From Desulfobacteraceae bacterium (lineage in GTDB: Bacteria > Desulfobacterota > Desulfobacteria > Desulfobacterales > SURF-7): a stretch of DNA of 5,196 nucleotides. Below are positions 1-5,037 of this stretch, one piece after another. Below the pieces are notes generated by a model, which did not search any database, was not told where the DNA came from, and saw only the letters and a list, made by a program, of their open reading frames with translations. Within the stretch, counting starts at the first letter, position 1, and every line of letters begins with the position of its first letter. The translations under genes were made by a program, and so were the position numbers. Where the stretch lies: positions 1 through 5,196 of the forward strand of contig JAUXBD010000151.1 of assembly GCA_030619585.1 (NCBI GenBank), read 5' to 3'.

Positions 1-45
1 CAGATATCGAATAAATAGATTTGTGTCTACAAAGCAAGTTTTCAT
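1..45 (-). CDS. vapC: VapC-type PIN-domain toxin, N-terminal fragment (runs off the window)
   Basis: Only the first 15 codons are present; they read MKTCFVDTNLFIRYL. The F-V-D-T-N pattern at residues 5-9 is the classic first strand of a PIN-domain ribonuclease, and Asp7 would be the first of the metal-binding acidic residues. The ATG overlaps the TGA of the upstream antitoxin gene (ATGA), the usual coupling of toxin to antitoxin in vapBC operons. VapC toxins are Mg-dependent RNases acting on tRNA or rRNA, held inactive by the partner antitoxin. The target cannot be inferred, and the fragment does not show whether the gene is intact. The call rests on a short motif plus context: an AbrB antitoxin directly upstream and a 4-nt overlap. 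Confidence 0.78.
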   Translation of the reverse strand, partial: MKTCFVDTNLFIRYL

Positions 46-287
46 TCCATTTCCTTCATTATAATTTTGCTTTTTGCTTTTCTAGAATAAGCTCTTTCCT
101 GTTGAAAATTCCCATTTCCTTTATTTGGGACGCTTCCACGGAAATCTTTTAATGTTTTTACGTGTTTTAGCAGGACTTTGTCGCCATCAAGAACAAAATC
201 AACCTTATCTTTGGGCTTGATATTCATTAAACGCCTTATTTCCTTTGGAATCGTCACTTGCCCCTTGCTTGTAACGGTGGATAGCAT
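42..287 (-). CDS. vapB: AbrB/SpoVT-fold antitoxin of a VapBC-type toxin-antitoxin module
   Basis: An 81-residue protein. Residues 1-45 form a SpoVT/AbrB swapped-hairpin DNA-binding domain, recognised by the opening MLSTVTSKGQVTIPKEIR and the D-x-V-x-F-x-x-D-G-D-x-V-x-L pattern. The basic C-terminal tail (about 48-81, starting D-F-R-G-S-V) is where such antitoxins usually bind the toxin. Known role: it neutralises the PIN toxin and represses the shared promoter. The ATG start is preferred because AGGAGG lies 5 nt upstream; a longer frame from a TTG at 326 has no ribosome site and would begin upstream of the predicted transcript start. The toxin gene follows with a 4-nt overlap. The adjoining DNA is more AT-rich than the Clp operon, which would fit a mobile accessory module, though this is only suggestive. 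MazE-like naming is possible; the PIN partner favours VapB. Confidence 0.9.
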   Translation of the reverse strand: MLSTVTSKGQVTIPKEIRRLMNIKPKDKVDFVLDGDKVLLKHVKTLKDFRGSVPNKGNGNFQQERAYSRKAKSKIIMKEME

Positions 288-292
288 TATAA

Positions 293-298
293 CCTCCT
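293..298 (-). promoter_or_regulatory. Ribosome binding site fixing the vapB start
   Basis: AGGAGG on the minus strand, 5 nt before the ATG at 287. It decides in favour of this internal ATG over the upstream TTG at 326 and gives the 81-residue antitoxin, whose first residues match the usual start of AbrB-fold antitoxins. Confidence 0.85.
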
Positions 299-317
299 TT
301 TTTTCTATTGTTAATTC

Positions 318-346
318 TAAATACAATACCTTTCATATATTGTCAA
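318..346 (-). promoter_or_regulatory. Predicted sigma70-type promoter of vapBC
   Basis: A perfect -35 hexamer, TTGACA (341-346), is followed after 17 bp by TATTTA (318-323), a poor -10. TAGAAT (314-319) is a better -10 but its spacing to the -35 would be 21 bp. Transcription would start near 307-312, giving a leader of about 20-25 nt that contains the SD. The flanks are very AT-rich. The -35 is convincing; the exact -10 is not. Confidence 0.55.
323..343. promoter_or_regulatory. Candidate VapB(C) operator: ACAATA-9-TATTGT inverted repeat
   Basis: ACAATA (323-328) and TATTGT (338-343) are perfect 6-bp inverted arms separated by 9 bp. The element spans the predicted -35/-10 region, and a third copy, TATTGT, lies at 306-311 just downstream. 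AbrB-fold antitoxins bind palindromes over their own promoter, alone or with toxin, so this is a plausible autoregulatory site. AT-rich DNA produces such repeats by chance more often than mixed sequence, so confidence is moderate. Confidence 0.45.
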
Positions 347-482
347 ACTTATATAATAAAGTATTACATATTTTAATTTGTAAGAATCTACTATCCATAT
401 AGTTGAAGTGTAAGAAAATCATACATCCAAAAACCCATAAGGGTAAAAGTTGTCCGGCGTTGCCGTAGATGAGGAGTTAATC

Positions 483-529
483 TGCCCAAAGGGCATGAAT
501 CTTTTTTTTCCGCGCCTTTCTGCGGAAAA
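483..529. repeat. Two adjacent small hairpins, possible transcription end or repeat structure
   Basis: TGCCC-AAA-GGGCA (483-495) is a 5-bp stem with a 3-nt loop. The 8-bp stem TTTTCCGC/GCGGAAAA (506-513 with 522-529) has an 8-nt loop. The run of eight T (502-509) lies between and within them. Neither is a canonical terminator for the minus-strand rhomboid transcript, because that RNA would have an A-run, not a U-run, after the second stem. The first could act weakly on plus-strand transcripts. Confidence 0.35.
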
Positions 530-586
530 CAAAAAACTTTGCGGTTCTTTGCGCCCTTAAGCGAAGCGAGCGGTGAATCTTTTTTT
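496..586. repeat. GCG-rich repeat-like block framed by a 13-bp direct repeat
   Basis: TGAATCTTTTTTT occurs at 496-508 and again at 574-586. Between them lie degenerate units of the form CTTTGCGG, TTCTTTGCGC and GCGAAGCGAGCGG. From memory, such TTTGCG-type stretches recur as dispersed intergenic repeats in genomes of this kind; that recollection was not checked here. The block does not code in any frame that resembles a protein family. It starts 14 bp beyond the rhomboid stop codon. Confidence 0.4.
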
Positions 587-599
587 AAAACAGGTCTAT

Positions 600-1466
600 C
601 TACATAGCATTAAAAGCGATCATCCATGAGAAAACAATAATGCACAATGATAACACAGTGCAGTTTACCTGGTACTTTTCTGGCAGGGGATATCTTATAA
701 AATAGGCATAAAACACTCCAAGAAGAATTCCGAAGATAAAACCAAAAAAATGGGCGCCAATATCTGAATTCTCTCCTGAACCAAGAAGGCCAAGAAGAGC
801 AAGACCACCGCCAAGAGGAAGCCATGCCTTTATTCTCTGGTCGGGCGACCTGAATTTTGAGAAAAAATTATAACCGGCAAGAATCCCTATAGCGCCAAAA
901 ACAGCTGTGGAAGCACCTACTGAAAGATGACCTGTTTTGTAAAAAAAAGCGTTTAGAAGGTTACCCAAAATACCGCTCAAAACAATCATCAGCCAGCCGA
1001 CACCCTGCCCTGTTATTAAGCAGACGCATGTTCCAAAGACTGCAATGCCGGCCATATTTCCCGCAAGATGCAGGGCGCCTGAATGGAGCATAAGAGATGT
1101 GACAGCCCTGTATAACTCCCCATGCAAAATATCAGCAGCGGACGATCCACATGCTCTATGAAAAGCTCTTACATCGCCTGACATGAAAACAGCAATATGA
1201 GATACAAGCAAAATAAATGCTACGTAAAAGCCTGTGAATGTTTTGGGGTATTTTAAGCCAGTGTCGTCATTTGTTGTGGAGACATCGGGGTTGTCATCAA
1301 AGTATACTTTGACTGCAGTCAATGCCTTTTCGTGATCCTCTTTATCCACAATTATATTCCAGCCTTTACCCCTTTTTCTAACCGTGTACACTATTCCCGA
1401 TGATGTTAGAACCAACCCGCAGGTATTGGCTTGATCTTGTGAAAGATTTTCAAACAGTTCATCCAT
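600..1466 (-). CDS. Rhomboid-family intramembrane serine protease
   Basis: A 288-residue membrane protein of the rhomboid (S54) family, which cleaves transmembrane segments of other proteins inside the lipid bilayer. Residues 1-70 are a soluble, probably cytoplasmic domain. About seven hydrophobic segments follow (roughly 76-96, 122-150, 155-175, 182-203, 214-230, 235-257, 268-287), consistent with a 6+1 layout. Family marks: E117-L-Y-R120 in place of the usual W-R motif; H128, H133 and N137 in the H-x4-H-x3-N signature (the Asn and one His help the oxyanion hole); catalytic Ser186 in G-A-S-T; and catalytic His239 in G-A-H followed by a GxxxG helix pattern (G242, G246, G250). The residue after the Ser is Thr where Gly is usual. 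The ATG lies 19 nt after the aat stop with only a weak AGGAA 13 nt upstream, so translation may be coupled to aat. Substrates are unknown. Confidence 0.93.
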   Translation of the reverse strand: MDELFENLSQDQANTCGLVLTSSGIVYTVRKRGKGWNIIVDKEDHEKALTAVKVYFDDNPDVSTTNDDTGLKYPKTFTGFYVAFILLVSHIAVFMSGDVRAFHRACGSSAADILHGELYRAVTSLMLHSGALHLAGNMAGIAVFGTCVCLITGQGVGWLMIVLSGILGNLLNAFFYKTGHLSVGASTAVFGAIGILAGYNFFSKFRSPDQRIKAWLPLGGGLALLGLLGSGENSDIGAHFFGFIFGILLGVFYAYFIRYPLPEKYQVNCTVLSLCIIVFSWMIAFNAM

Positions 1467-1485
1467 TATTTTCTATCTATTCCTG

Positions 1486-2169
1486 TCAATCAAAACTCCA
1501 CTTCCCCTTTTTTGTGGAAGATTGAAGGGAGTCTTCAACCTGTTTTAAAAACATTGCCCTGGGGACCTCTTTTGCCCCAAATCGAACCATGTGCCTGGTT
1601 GTAATCTGGCAGTCAATCAAATCAAATGACATTTTTTCAAGAAAGTGCACAAGGGCCACGAAAGCTACCTTTGAAGCATTGCTTAAACGCGTAAACATTG
1701 ATTCTCCAAAAAAACATCTACCCAAAGACACTCCGTACAGACCGCCTGCAAGCTCCCCTTTGTACCAGGCCTCCACTGAATGGGCAAACCCTGATTCATG
1801 AAGCTTTATGTAGGATTCTATCATATACTCAGTTAACCATGTTCCTTCATTGTTTTGGGTTCGACTCGAAGCACACGCGTTAATCACCCGGGTAAAAGCT
1901 GTGTCCATGGTAAGATGAAACTGCTTTTTTCTTATTACTTTCTGTAAACTCTTCGAAACTCTAAGTTCCTGAGGGTATAGTGCAAGGCGAGGATCCGGTG
2001 ACCACCACAATACAGGGTCACCTTCTGAAAACCATGGGAAAATGCCCATTCTATAGGCAAGGAGAAGACGTTCTTCACTCAAACAGCCGCCCACAGCCAA
2101 AAGCCCGTCTTCTTCGGCAAAATGGGGCGAGGGGAATTCTATTTTCTGGGACAAAAGAAAAACCGACAT
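1486..2169 (-). CDS. aat: Leucyl/phenylalanyl-tRNA--protein transferase
   Basis: Cytoplasmic enzyme that moves Leu or Phe from aminoacyl-tRNA onto proteins with N-terminal Lys or Arg, making them ClpS/ClpAP substrates (N-degron pathway). It has the usual family length. Signatures, numbered from the GTG at 2175: GLLAVGG (24-30), the A-Y-R-M-G-I-F-P-W-F stretch (40-49), WWSPDPR (57-63), T-W (112-113), F-F-G-E-S-M-F (155-161) and L-I-D-C-Q (186-190). Glu158, Asp188 and Gln190 correspond to E. coli Glu156, Asp186 and Gln188, residues placed at the active site. The given start is the ATG; an in-frame GTG six bases upstream (2175) is equally possible, since neither has a recognisable SD. The gene lies about 104 nt after clpA behind a tandem-repeat leader, and a weak internal promoter there (ACGACA, 18 bp, TAAAAT, near 2245-2274) cannot be excluded. 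It is followed directly by the rhomboid gene. Confidence 0.96.
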   Translation of the reverse strand: MSVFLLSQKIEFPSPHFAEEDGLLAVGGCLSEERLLLAYRMGIFPWFSEGDPVLWWSPDPRLALYPQELRVSKSLQKVIRKKQFHLTMDTAFTRVINACASSRTQNNEGTWLTEYMIESYIKLHESGFAHSVEAWYKGELAGGLYGVSLGRCFFGESMFTRLSNASKVAFVALVHFLEKMSFDLIDCQITTRHMVRFGAKEVPRAMFLKQVEDSLQSSTKKGKWSFD

Positions 2170-2183
2170 ACTCACTATGAATT

Positions 2184-2224
2184 AGGGAATTGAGGGATTT
2201 AGGAATTGAGGAATTGAAGGAATT
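2184..2224. repeat. Tandem array of an 8-9 bp unit (AGGAATTG) in the clpA-aat gap
   Basis: Five head-to-tail units on the plus strand: AGGGAATTG, AGGGATTT, AGGAATTG, AGGAATTG, AAGGAATT. On the minus-strand mRNA this gives a CAATTCCT-rich, purine-poor leader ending about 15 nt before the aat start. It contains no SD. Such arrays can change copy number by slippage. A similar unit, AATTCCTGAATT, sits across the gap at 2257-2268 in the opposite sense and allows pairing with the array. Confidence 0.75.
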
Positions 2225-2263
2225 CTGTCTATCTTAATTTCATTATTTTATCCTTTAATTCCT
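2209..2263 (-). promoter_or_regulatory. Imperfect 13-bp inverted repeat between clpA and aat
   Basis: On the mRNA strand, AGGAATTAAAGGA (2263-2251) can pair with TCCTTCAATTCCT (2221-2209) with one mismatch, across a 29-nt AT-rich loop. The other repeat units give shorter alternative partners for the AGGAATT arm. No U-run follows, so it is not an intrinsic terminator. Processing, differential mRNA stability or control of aat initiation are possible roles, all inferred. Confidence 0.45.
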
Positions 2264-2273
2264 GAATTTGTCG

Positions 2274-4520
2274 TTATGCCTTACCCCCATATTTAAAGGC
2301 CAGGGCATCCTTTTTGACATCAATAAAAACTTCACCACCATTTTCAAGTTGGCCGAACAGAATCTGGTCAGACAAAGCATCCTTGATCTCTGTCTGGATG
2401 AGTCTCCCAAGGGGCCTTGCCCCGTAACGTGAGTCATGGCCTTTTTTTGCAAGCCATTTCCGGGCATCAGAAGAGATGTCAAGGGAAACCTTTTTAGCTG
2501 TGAGCTGCTGGTTAAGCTCTACAATAAATTTATCCACGACCATTTCCATTATCTTGGCACTAAGGGCGTTGAAATTTATGATGGCGTCAAGGCGGTTTCG
2601 AAATTCCGGATTGAAATACTTTTCAATTGCTTTTTTCCCTTTTCCTGAAGTGTCCTGATTTGGATCACCAAACCCTATAGTCTGGGAGCTCATCTCTCTT
2701 GTACCGGCATTTGAGGTCATAATAATAATAACATTTCTGAAATCAGCATTTTTCCCATTATTGTCGGTAAGGGTAGCATGGTCCATGACCTGAAGCAGTA
2801 TATTAAACAGATCAATATGTGCTTTTTCAATCTCATCAAAAAGCAGCACGCTGTGGGGATTCCTCCGTATGCTGTCTGTTAAGAGCCCTCCCTGTTCAAA
2901 ACCCACATAGCCGGGAGGCGCACCGATCAGACGCGCCACCGCATGCTTTTCCATGTACTCACTCATGTCAAAACGGGTAAACTCCACCCCTAGTGTTTTT
3001 GCAAGCTGCAGGGACACCTCGGTTTTTCCCACACCAGTGGGACCTGTAAAAAGAAACGAACCTATTGGTTGTTCAGGAGACCCAAGACCCGCACGGGAAC
3101 GTTTTATGGATGTCACTAACGTTTTGATCGCATCATCCTGCCCAAAAACCGATTTCATCAATTCCTTTTCAAGGTTTTCAAGCTTGGATTTGTCGTTTGT
3201 TGACACGCTTCTTGTGGGTATCTTTGCCATCTTGGCAACGATCTTTTCAATATCCAAAGGATGGATTTTTTTTCTGCGCTCAGAGCCTGAGATCCTAACA
3301 TATGCCCCGGCCTCATCTATCACATCAATCGCTTTATCAGGAAGATAGCGATCATTGAGATACTTGGCGGAAAGGTCAATTGCAGACTTTAGCGCAGCAT
3401 CAGTATAAACAATTTCGTGATGCTCTTCGTAACAGGATTTTAACCCCTTGAGTATCTTAAAAGATTCAGCAAGACTTGGCTCTGGTATCTCAATCTTTTC
3501 AAAGCGGCGGGACAGAGCTCGATCTTTTGCAAAGTGGTTGTTAAACTCCTCATAGGTGGTGGAGCCTATACACCGGATCTCTCCGGTCGAAAGAACAGGT
3601 TTAAGAAGATTTGAGGCATCCATCGTACCGCTGCTGGTGGCGCCTGCCCCCACAACAGTATGGATCTCGTCAATAAACATAATGGCATTTTCTCTCTTTT
3701 TGATCGCGTTAATCACATTTTTAAAGCGTTGCTCAAAATCCCCTCGGTATTTTGTCCCTGCCAGAAGAGCGCCAAGATCAAGTGCAAAGATCTCGGCATC
3801 TTTTAAGATATCAGGAATGGTTCCATTTGCGATCTCCTGGGCAAGCCCTTCTGCCATTGCTGTTTTTCCAACACCCGGTTCTCCAACAAACACAGGATTA
3901 TTTTTCCGTCTTCTGCAAAGCACTTGAACTGTACGCTCCATCTCAAGAGTGCGACCGATGAGAGGGTCAAGTTTTCCTTCAGTTGCCCTTTGAACCATGT
4001 TAACCGTATAAATTTCAAGCGGATCGGTTTTTTTGCGCTTTTGTTGCTTTCGCTCTTTATCAGCTCCTCCGGGATCATCGCTTATGAGATCCTTTGTGAT
4101 GCCATGGGAAATGCAGTTTAAAACATCAAAACGAGTTATTCCCTCCTGCTTTAGGAAATATACAGCATGGGAATCTTTTTCCTGAAAAATGGAAATCAGT
4201 ATATCGCCCACGGAAACCTGCTGTTTTTCAGCTGAACGCGCATGGTTAACCGCCCTTTGGATCACCCTCTGGAACCCGATAGTCTGCTGAAGAACATATT
4301 CATTTCCATGTGGAATATTTTCCATCCGTTCCTTTAAAAACTTTTCAATACTATTTTTCAGGTTCTCAACGTTACCGCTGCAGCTTCTGATGATCTCAGC
4401 CCCGCCAACATCATGCAAAATAGCAAAAAGAATATGCTCCAGACACACATACTCATGGCGTCTTCGCTTAGCCTCTTTAACGGCAAAGCCCAGTGTGGCG
4501 CTAAGTTCTTTGCTTATCAT
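2274..4520 (-). CDS. clpA: ATP-dependent Clp protease ATP-binding subunit ClpA
   Basis: A 748-residue AAA+ unfoldase, close to E. coli ClpA in length, which feeds substrates into the ClpP chamber. Order: Clp-N domain (about 1-145, the ClpS docking site); a charged linker (146-166); D1 with Walker A G213-E-P-G-V-G-K-T220, pore loop K257-Y-R-G260, Walker B ending D284-E285 and arginine fingers at R338/R339; D2 with Walker A G493-P-T-G-V-G-K-T500, pore loop G537-Y-V-G540, Walker B ending D562-E563, the ClpP-binding IGF loop (615-617) and sensor-2 R702 in G-A-R-P. No coiled-coil middle domain separates D1 from D2, which excludes ClpB and ClpC. All nucleotide-binding residues are present, so it looks functional. 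Start at ATG with AAGGAG 9 nt upstream, inside the last clpS codons; 6 nt lie between the genes. ClpP is not in the window. Confidence 0.98.
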   Translation of the reverse strand: MISKELSATLGFAVKEAKRRRHEYVCLEHILFAILHDVGGAEIIRSCSGNVENLKNSIEKFLKERMENIPHGNEYVLQQTIGFQRVIQRAVNHARSAEKQQVSVGDILISIFQEKDSHAVYFLKQEGITRFDVLNCISHGITKDLISDDPGGADKERKQQKRKKTDPLEIYTVNMVQRATEGKLDPLIGRTLEMERTVQVLCRRRKNNPVFVGEPGVGKTAMAEGLAQEIANGTIPDILKDAEIFALDLGALLAGTKYRGDFEQRFKNVINAIKKRENAIMFIDEIHTVVGAGATSSGTMDASNLLKPVLSTGEIRCIGSTTYEEFNNHFAKDRALSRRFEKIEIPEPSLAESFKILKGLKSCYEEHHEIVYTDAALKSAIDLSAKYLNDRYLPDKAIDVIDEAGAYVRISGSERRKKIHPLDIEKIVAKMAKIPTRSVSTNDKSKLENLEKELMKSVFGQDDAIKTLVTSIKRSRAGLGSPEQPIGSFLFTGPTGVGKTEVSLQLAKTLGVEFTRFDMSEYMEKHAVARLIGAPPGYVGFEQGGLLTDSIRRNPHSVLLFDEIEKAHIDLFNILLQVMDHATLTDNNGKNADFRNVIIIMTSNAGTREMSSQTIGFGDPNQDTSGKGKKAIEKYFNPEFRNRLDAIINFNALSAKIMEMVVDKFIVELNQQLTAKKVSLDISSDARKWLAKKGHDSRYGARPLGRLIQTEIKDALSDQILFGQLENGGEVFIDVKKDALAFKYGGKA

Positions 4521-4526
4521 AGGCCC

Positions 4527-4841
4527 TCACTCCTTTTCCATTGTACATTGCAGTGGATAACCGTTTTCTCTGGCGGCATCTTGGACAGTTGCGATTTTTG
4601 TTTCAGCAACTTCATGGGTATAAACACCACAAAGGCCGCTGCCTTCCCTGTGAACTTGAAGCATTATGCGAGTTGCATCTTCAGGTCTTCTCTTAAAGAC
4701 ATATACGAGGATTTCAACAACAAACTCCATGGTTGTGTAATCATCATTGAGAAGAATAACTTTGAACATAGGAGGCTCTTTGGTCTCCTTACGGGTTTTC
4801 GAGGCTACATCCTCTTTTACCTCATTGCCAACCCATTCCAC
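4527..4841 (-). CDS. clpS: ClpS, N-degron adaptor of the ClpAP protease
   Basis: A 104-residue adaptor that binds N-terminal Leu, Phe, Tyr or Trp of substrates and hands them to the ClpA N-domain. A flexible charged tail (1-24) precedes the ClpS core. Ligand-pocket residues can be matched to E. coli ClpS: N32-D33-D34 (N34-D35-D36), T36, the gatekeeper M38 (M40), M60 and H64 (H66). The V-H-x-x-G-x-x-x-C-G-V-Y-T-x-E-V-A-E-T-K block (63-82) and the closing P-L-x-C-T-x-E-K are typical. Conservation of the gate Met and the NDD motif argues for true N-degron binding. The start is GTG, chosen because AGGAGG lies 8 nt upstream and the next in-frame Met (25) would remove the tail that such adaptors need for delivery. 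First gene of the operon, with its own promoter. Confidence 0.97.
   Translation of the reverse strand: MEWVGNEVKEDVASKTRKETKEPPMFKVILLNDDYTTMEFVVEILVYVFKRRPEDATRIMLQVHREGSGLCGVYTHEVAETKIATVQDAARENGYPLQCTMEKE
4530..4535 (-). promoter_or_regulatory. clpA ribosome binding site embedded in the clpS 3' end
   Basis: AAGGAG lies 9 nt before the clpA ATG and forms the Lys-Glu codons that precede the clpS stop codon. Ribosomes finishing clpS would therefore cover the clpA initiation site, implying coupled synthesis of adaptor and unfoldase. Confidence 0.85.
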
Positions 4842-4849
4842 GATTTCTC

Positions 4850-4855
4850 CCTCCT
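4850..4855 (-). promoter_or_regulatory. Ribosome binding site supporting the GTG start of clpS
   Basis: AGGAGG, 8 nt before GTG at 4841. No in-frame ATG is available nearby; the ATG hidden in GTGGAATGG is out of frame. The site therefore settles the start. Confidence 0.88.
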
Positions 4856-4885
4856 GATTTTTTATTAGAGATTATTGTAAATTAG

Positions 4886-4914
4886 ATTATAAGTTTTTCT
4901 TTTAAAATTTGCAA
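4886..4914 (-). promoter_or_regulatory. sigma70-type promoter of the clpS-clpA-aat-rhomboid operon
   Basis: Minus-strand TTGCAA (4909-4914) and a perfect TATAAT (4886-4891) are separated by 17 bp. Transcription would begin near 4879, giving a leader of about 38 nt with a strong SD. No inverted repeat or heat-shock element (CIRCE or sigma32 type) is visible at the promoter, so constitutive or housekeeping expression is most likely. Confidence 0.8.
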
Positions 4915-5037
4915 GAAATAACCAGGCGAAAATCTGGGGCTATAGTATGCAAAACACAGATGCCCAATGATAGCTTTGGTTGTCCATTTTCAAGCCAGCG
5001 CGCTGCTAAAGCACTCCTCAACCATTTAATGACAGGT
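4915..5037. other. Spacer between the secA-type gene and the clpS promoter
   Basis: No supported gene. A GC-rich palindrome, CAGCGCGCTG, lies at about 4996-5005 but no T-run follows on the minus strand, so no convincing terminator for the upstream gene is seen. ATCTG/CAGAT arms separated by a long loop occur near 4930-4965 and are followed by TTTT, a weak terminator candidate at best. Confidence 0.5.

Larger units (their letters stand above)
347..599. other. Gene-free spacer between the rhomboid gene and vapBC
   Basis: Neither strand holds a convincing gene. The right part (about 420-599) is more GC-rich and contains short hairpins: ACCC-ATAA-GGGT (433-444), CGGC-GTT-GCCG (455-465), TGCCC-AAA-GGGCA (483-495) and TTTTCCGC/GCGGAAAA (506-529). 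The left part is AT-rich promoter-type DNA belonging to vapBC. No clear intrinsic terminator was found for the rhomboid operon: no stem is followed by a T-run on the minus strand. TGAATC and eight T follow the 483-495 hairpin on the plus strand, where there is no gene to terminate. Confidence 0.6.

Noticed and set aside
178..402. 74-codon plus-strand frame over vapB and its promoter
   Set aside because: It is antisense to the AbrB-fold antitoxin and has no recognisable motif or ribosome site.
1467..1489. TTGACA at 1484-1489 as a -35 for a separate rhomboid promoter
   Set aside because: No acceptable -10 lies 16-18 bp downstream; the hexamer coincides with the aat stop region.
2953..3348. 131-codon plus-strand open frame inside clpA
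   Set aside because: It is the complement of the conserved D2 Walker A region and D1-D2 junction of clpA, with no independent support.
3556..3927. 123-codon plus-strand open frame inside clpA
   Set aside because: It mirrors the ClpA D1 Walker A and Walker B region; codon pattern and motifs belong to the minus strand.
4413..4868. 151-codon plus-strand open frame across the clpS-clpA junction
   Set aside because: It is antisense to two clear genes, resembles no family, and has no ribosome site; it is a shadow of the minus-strand coding sequence.
4945..4992. Tiny minus-strand frame beginning ATG-GAC-AAC (15 codons)
   Set aside because: It has no SD at proper spacing and no conserved feature, and lies upstream of the clpS promoter.
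4992..5010. GC-rich palindrome CAGCGCGCTG as terminator of the secA-type gene
   Set aside because: The perfect palindrome leaves no proper loop and no T-run follows on the minus strand.
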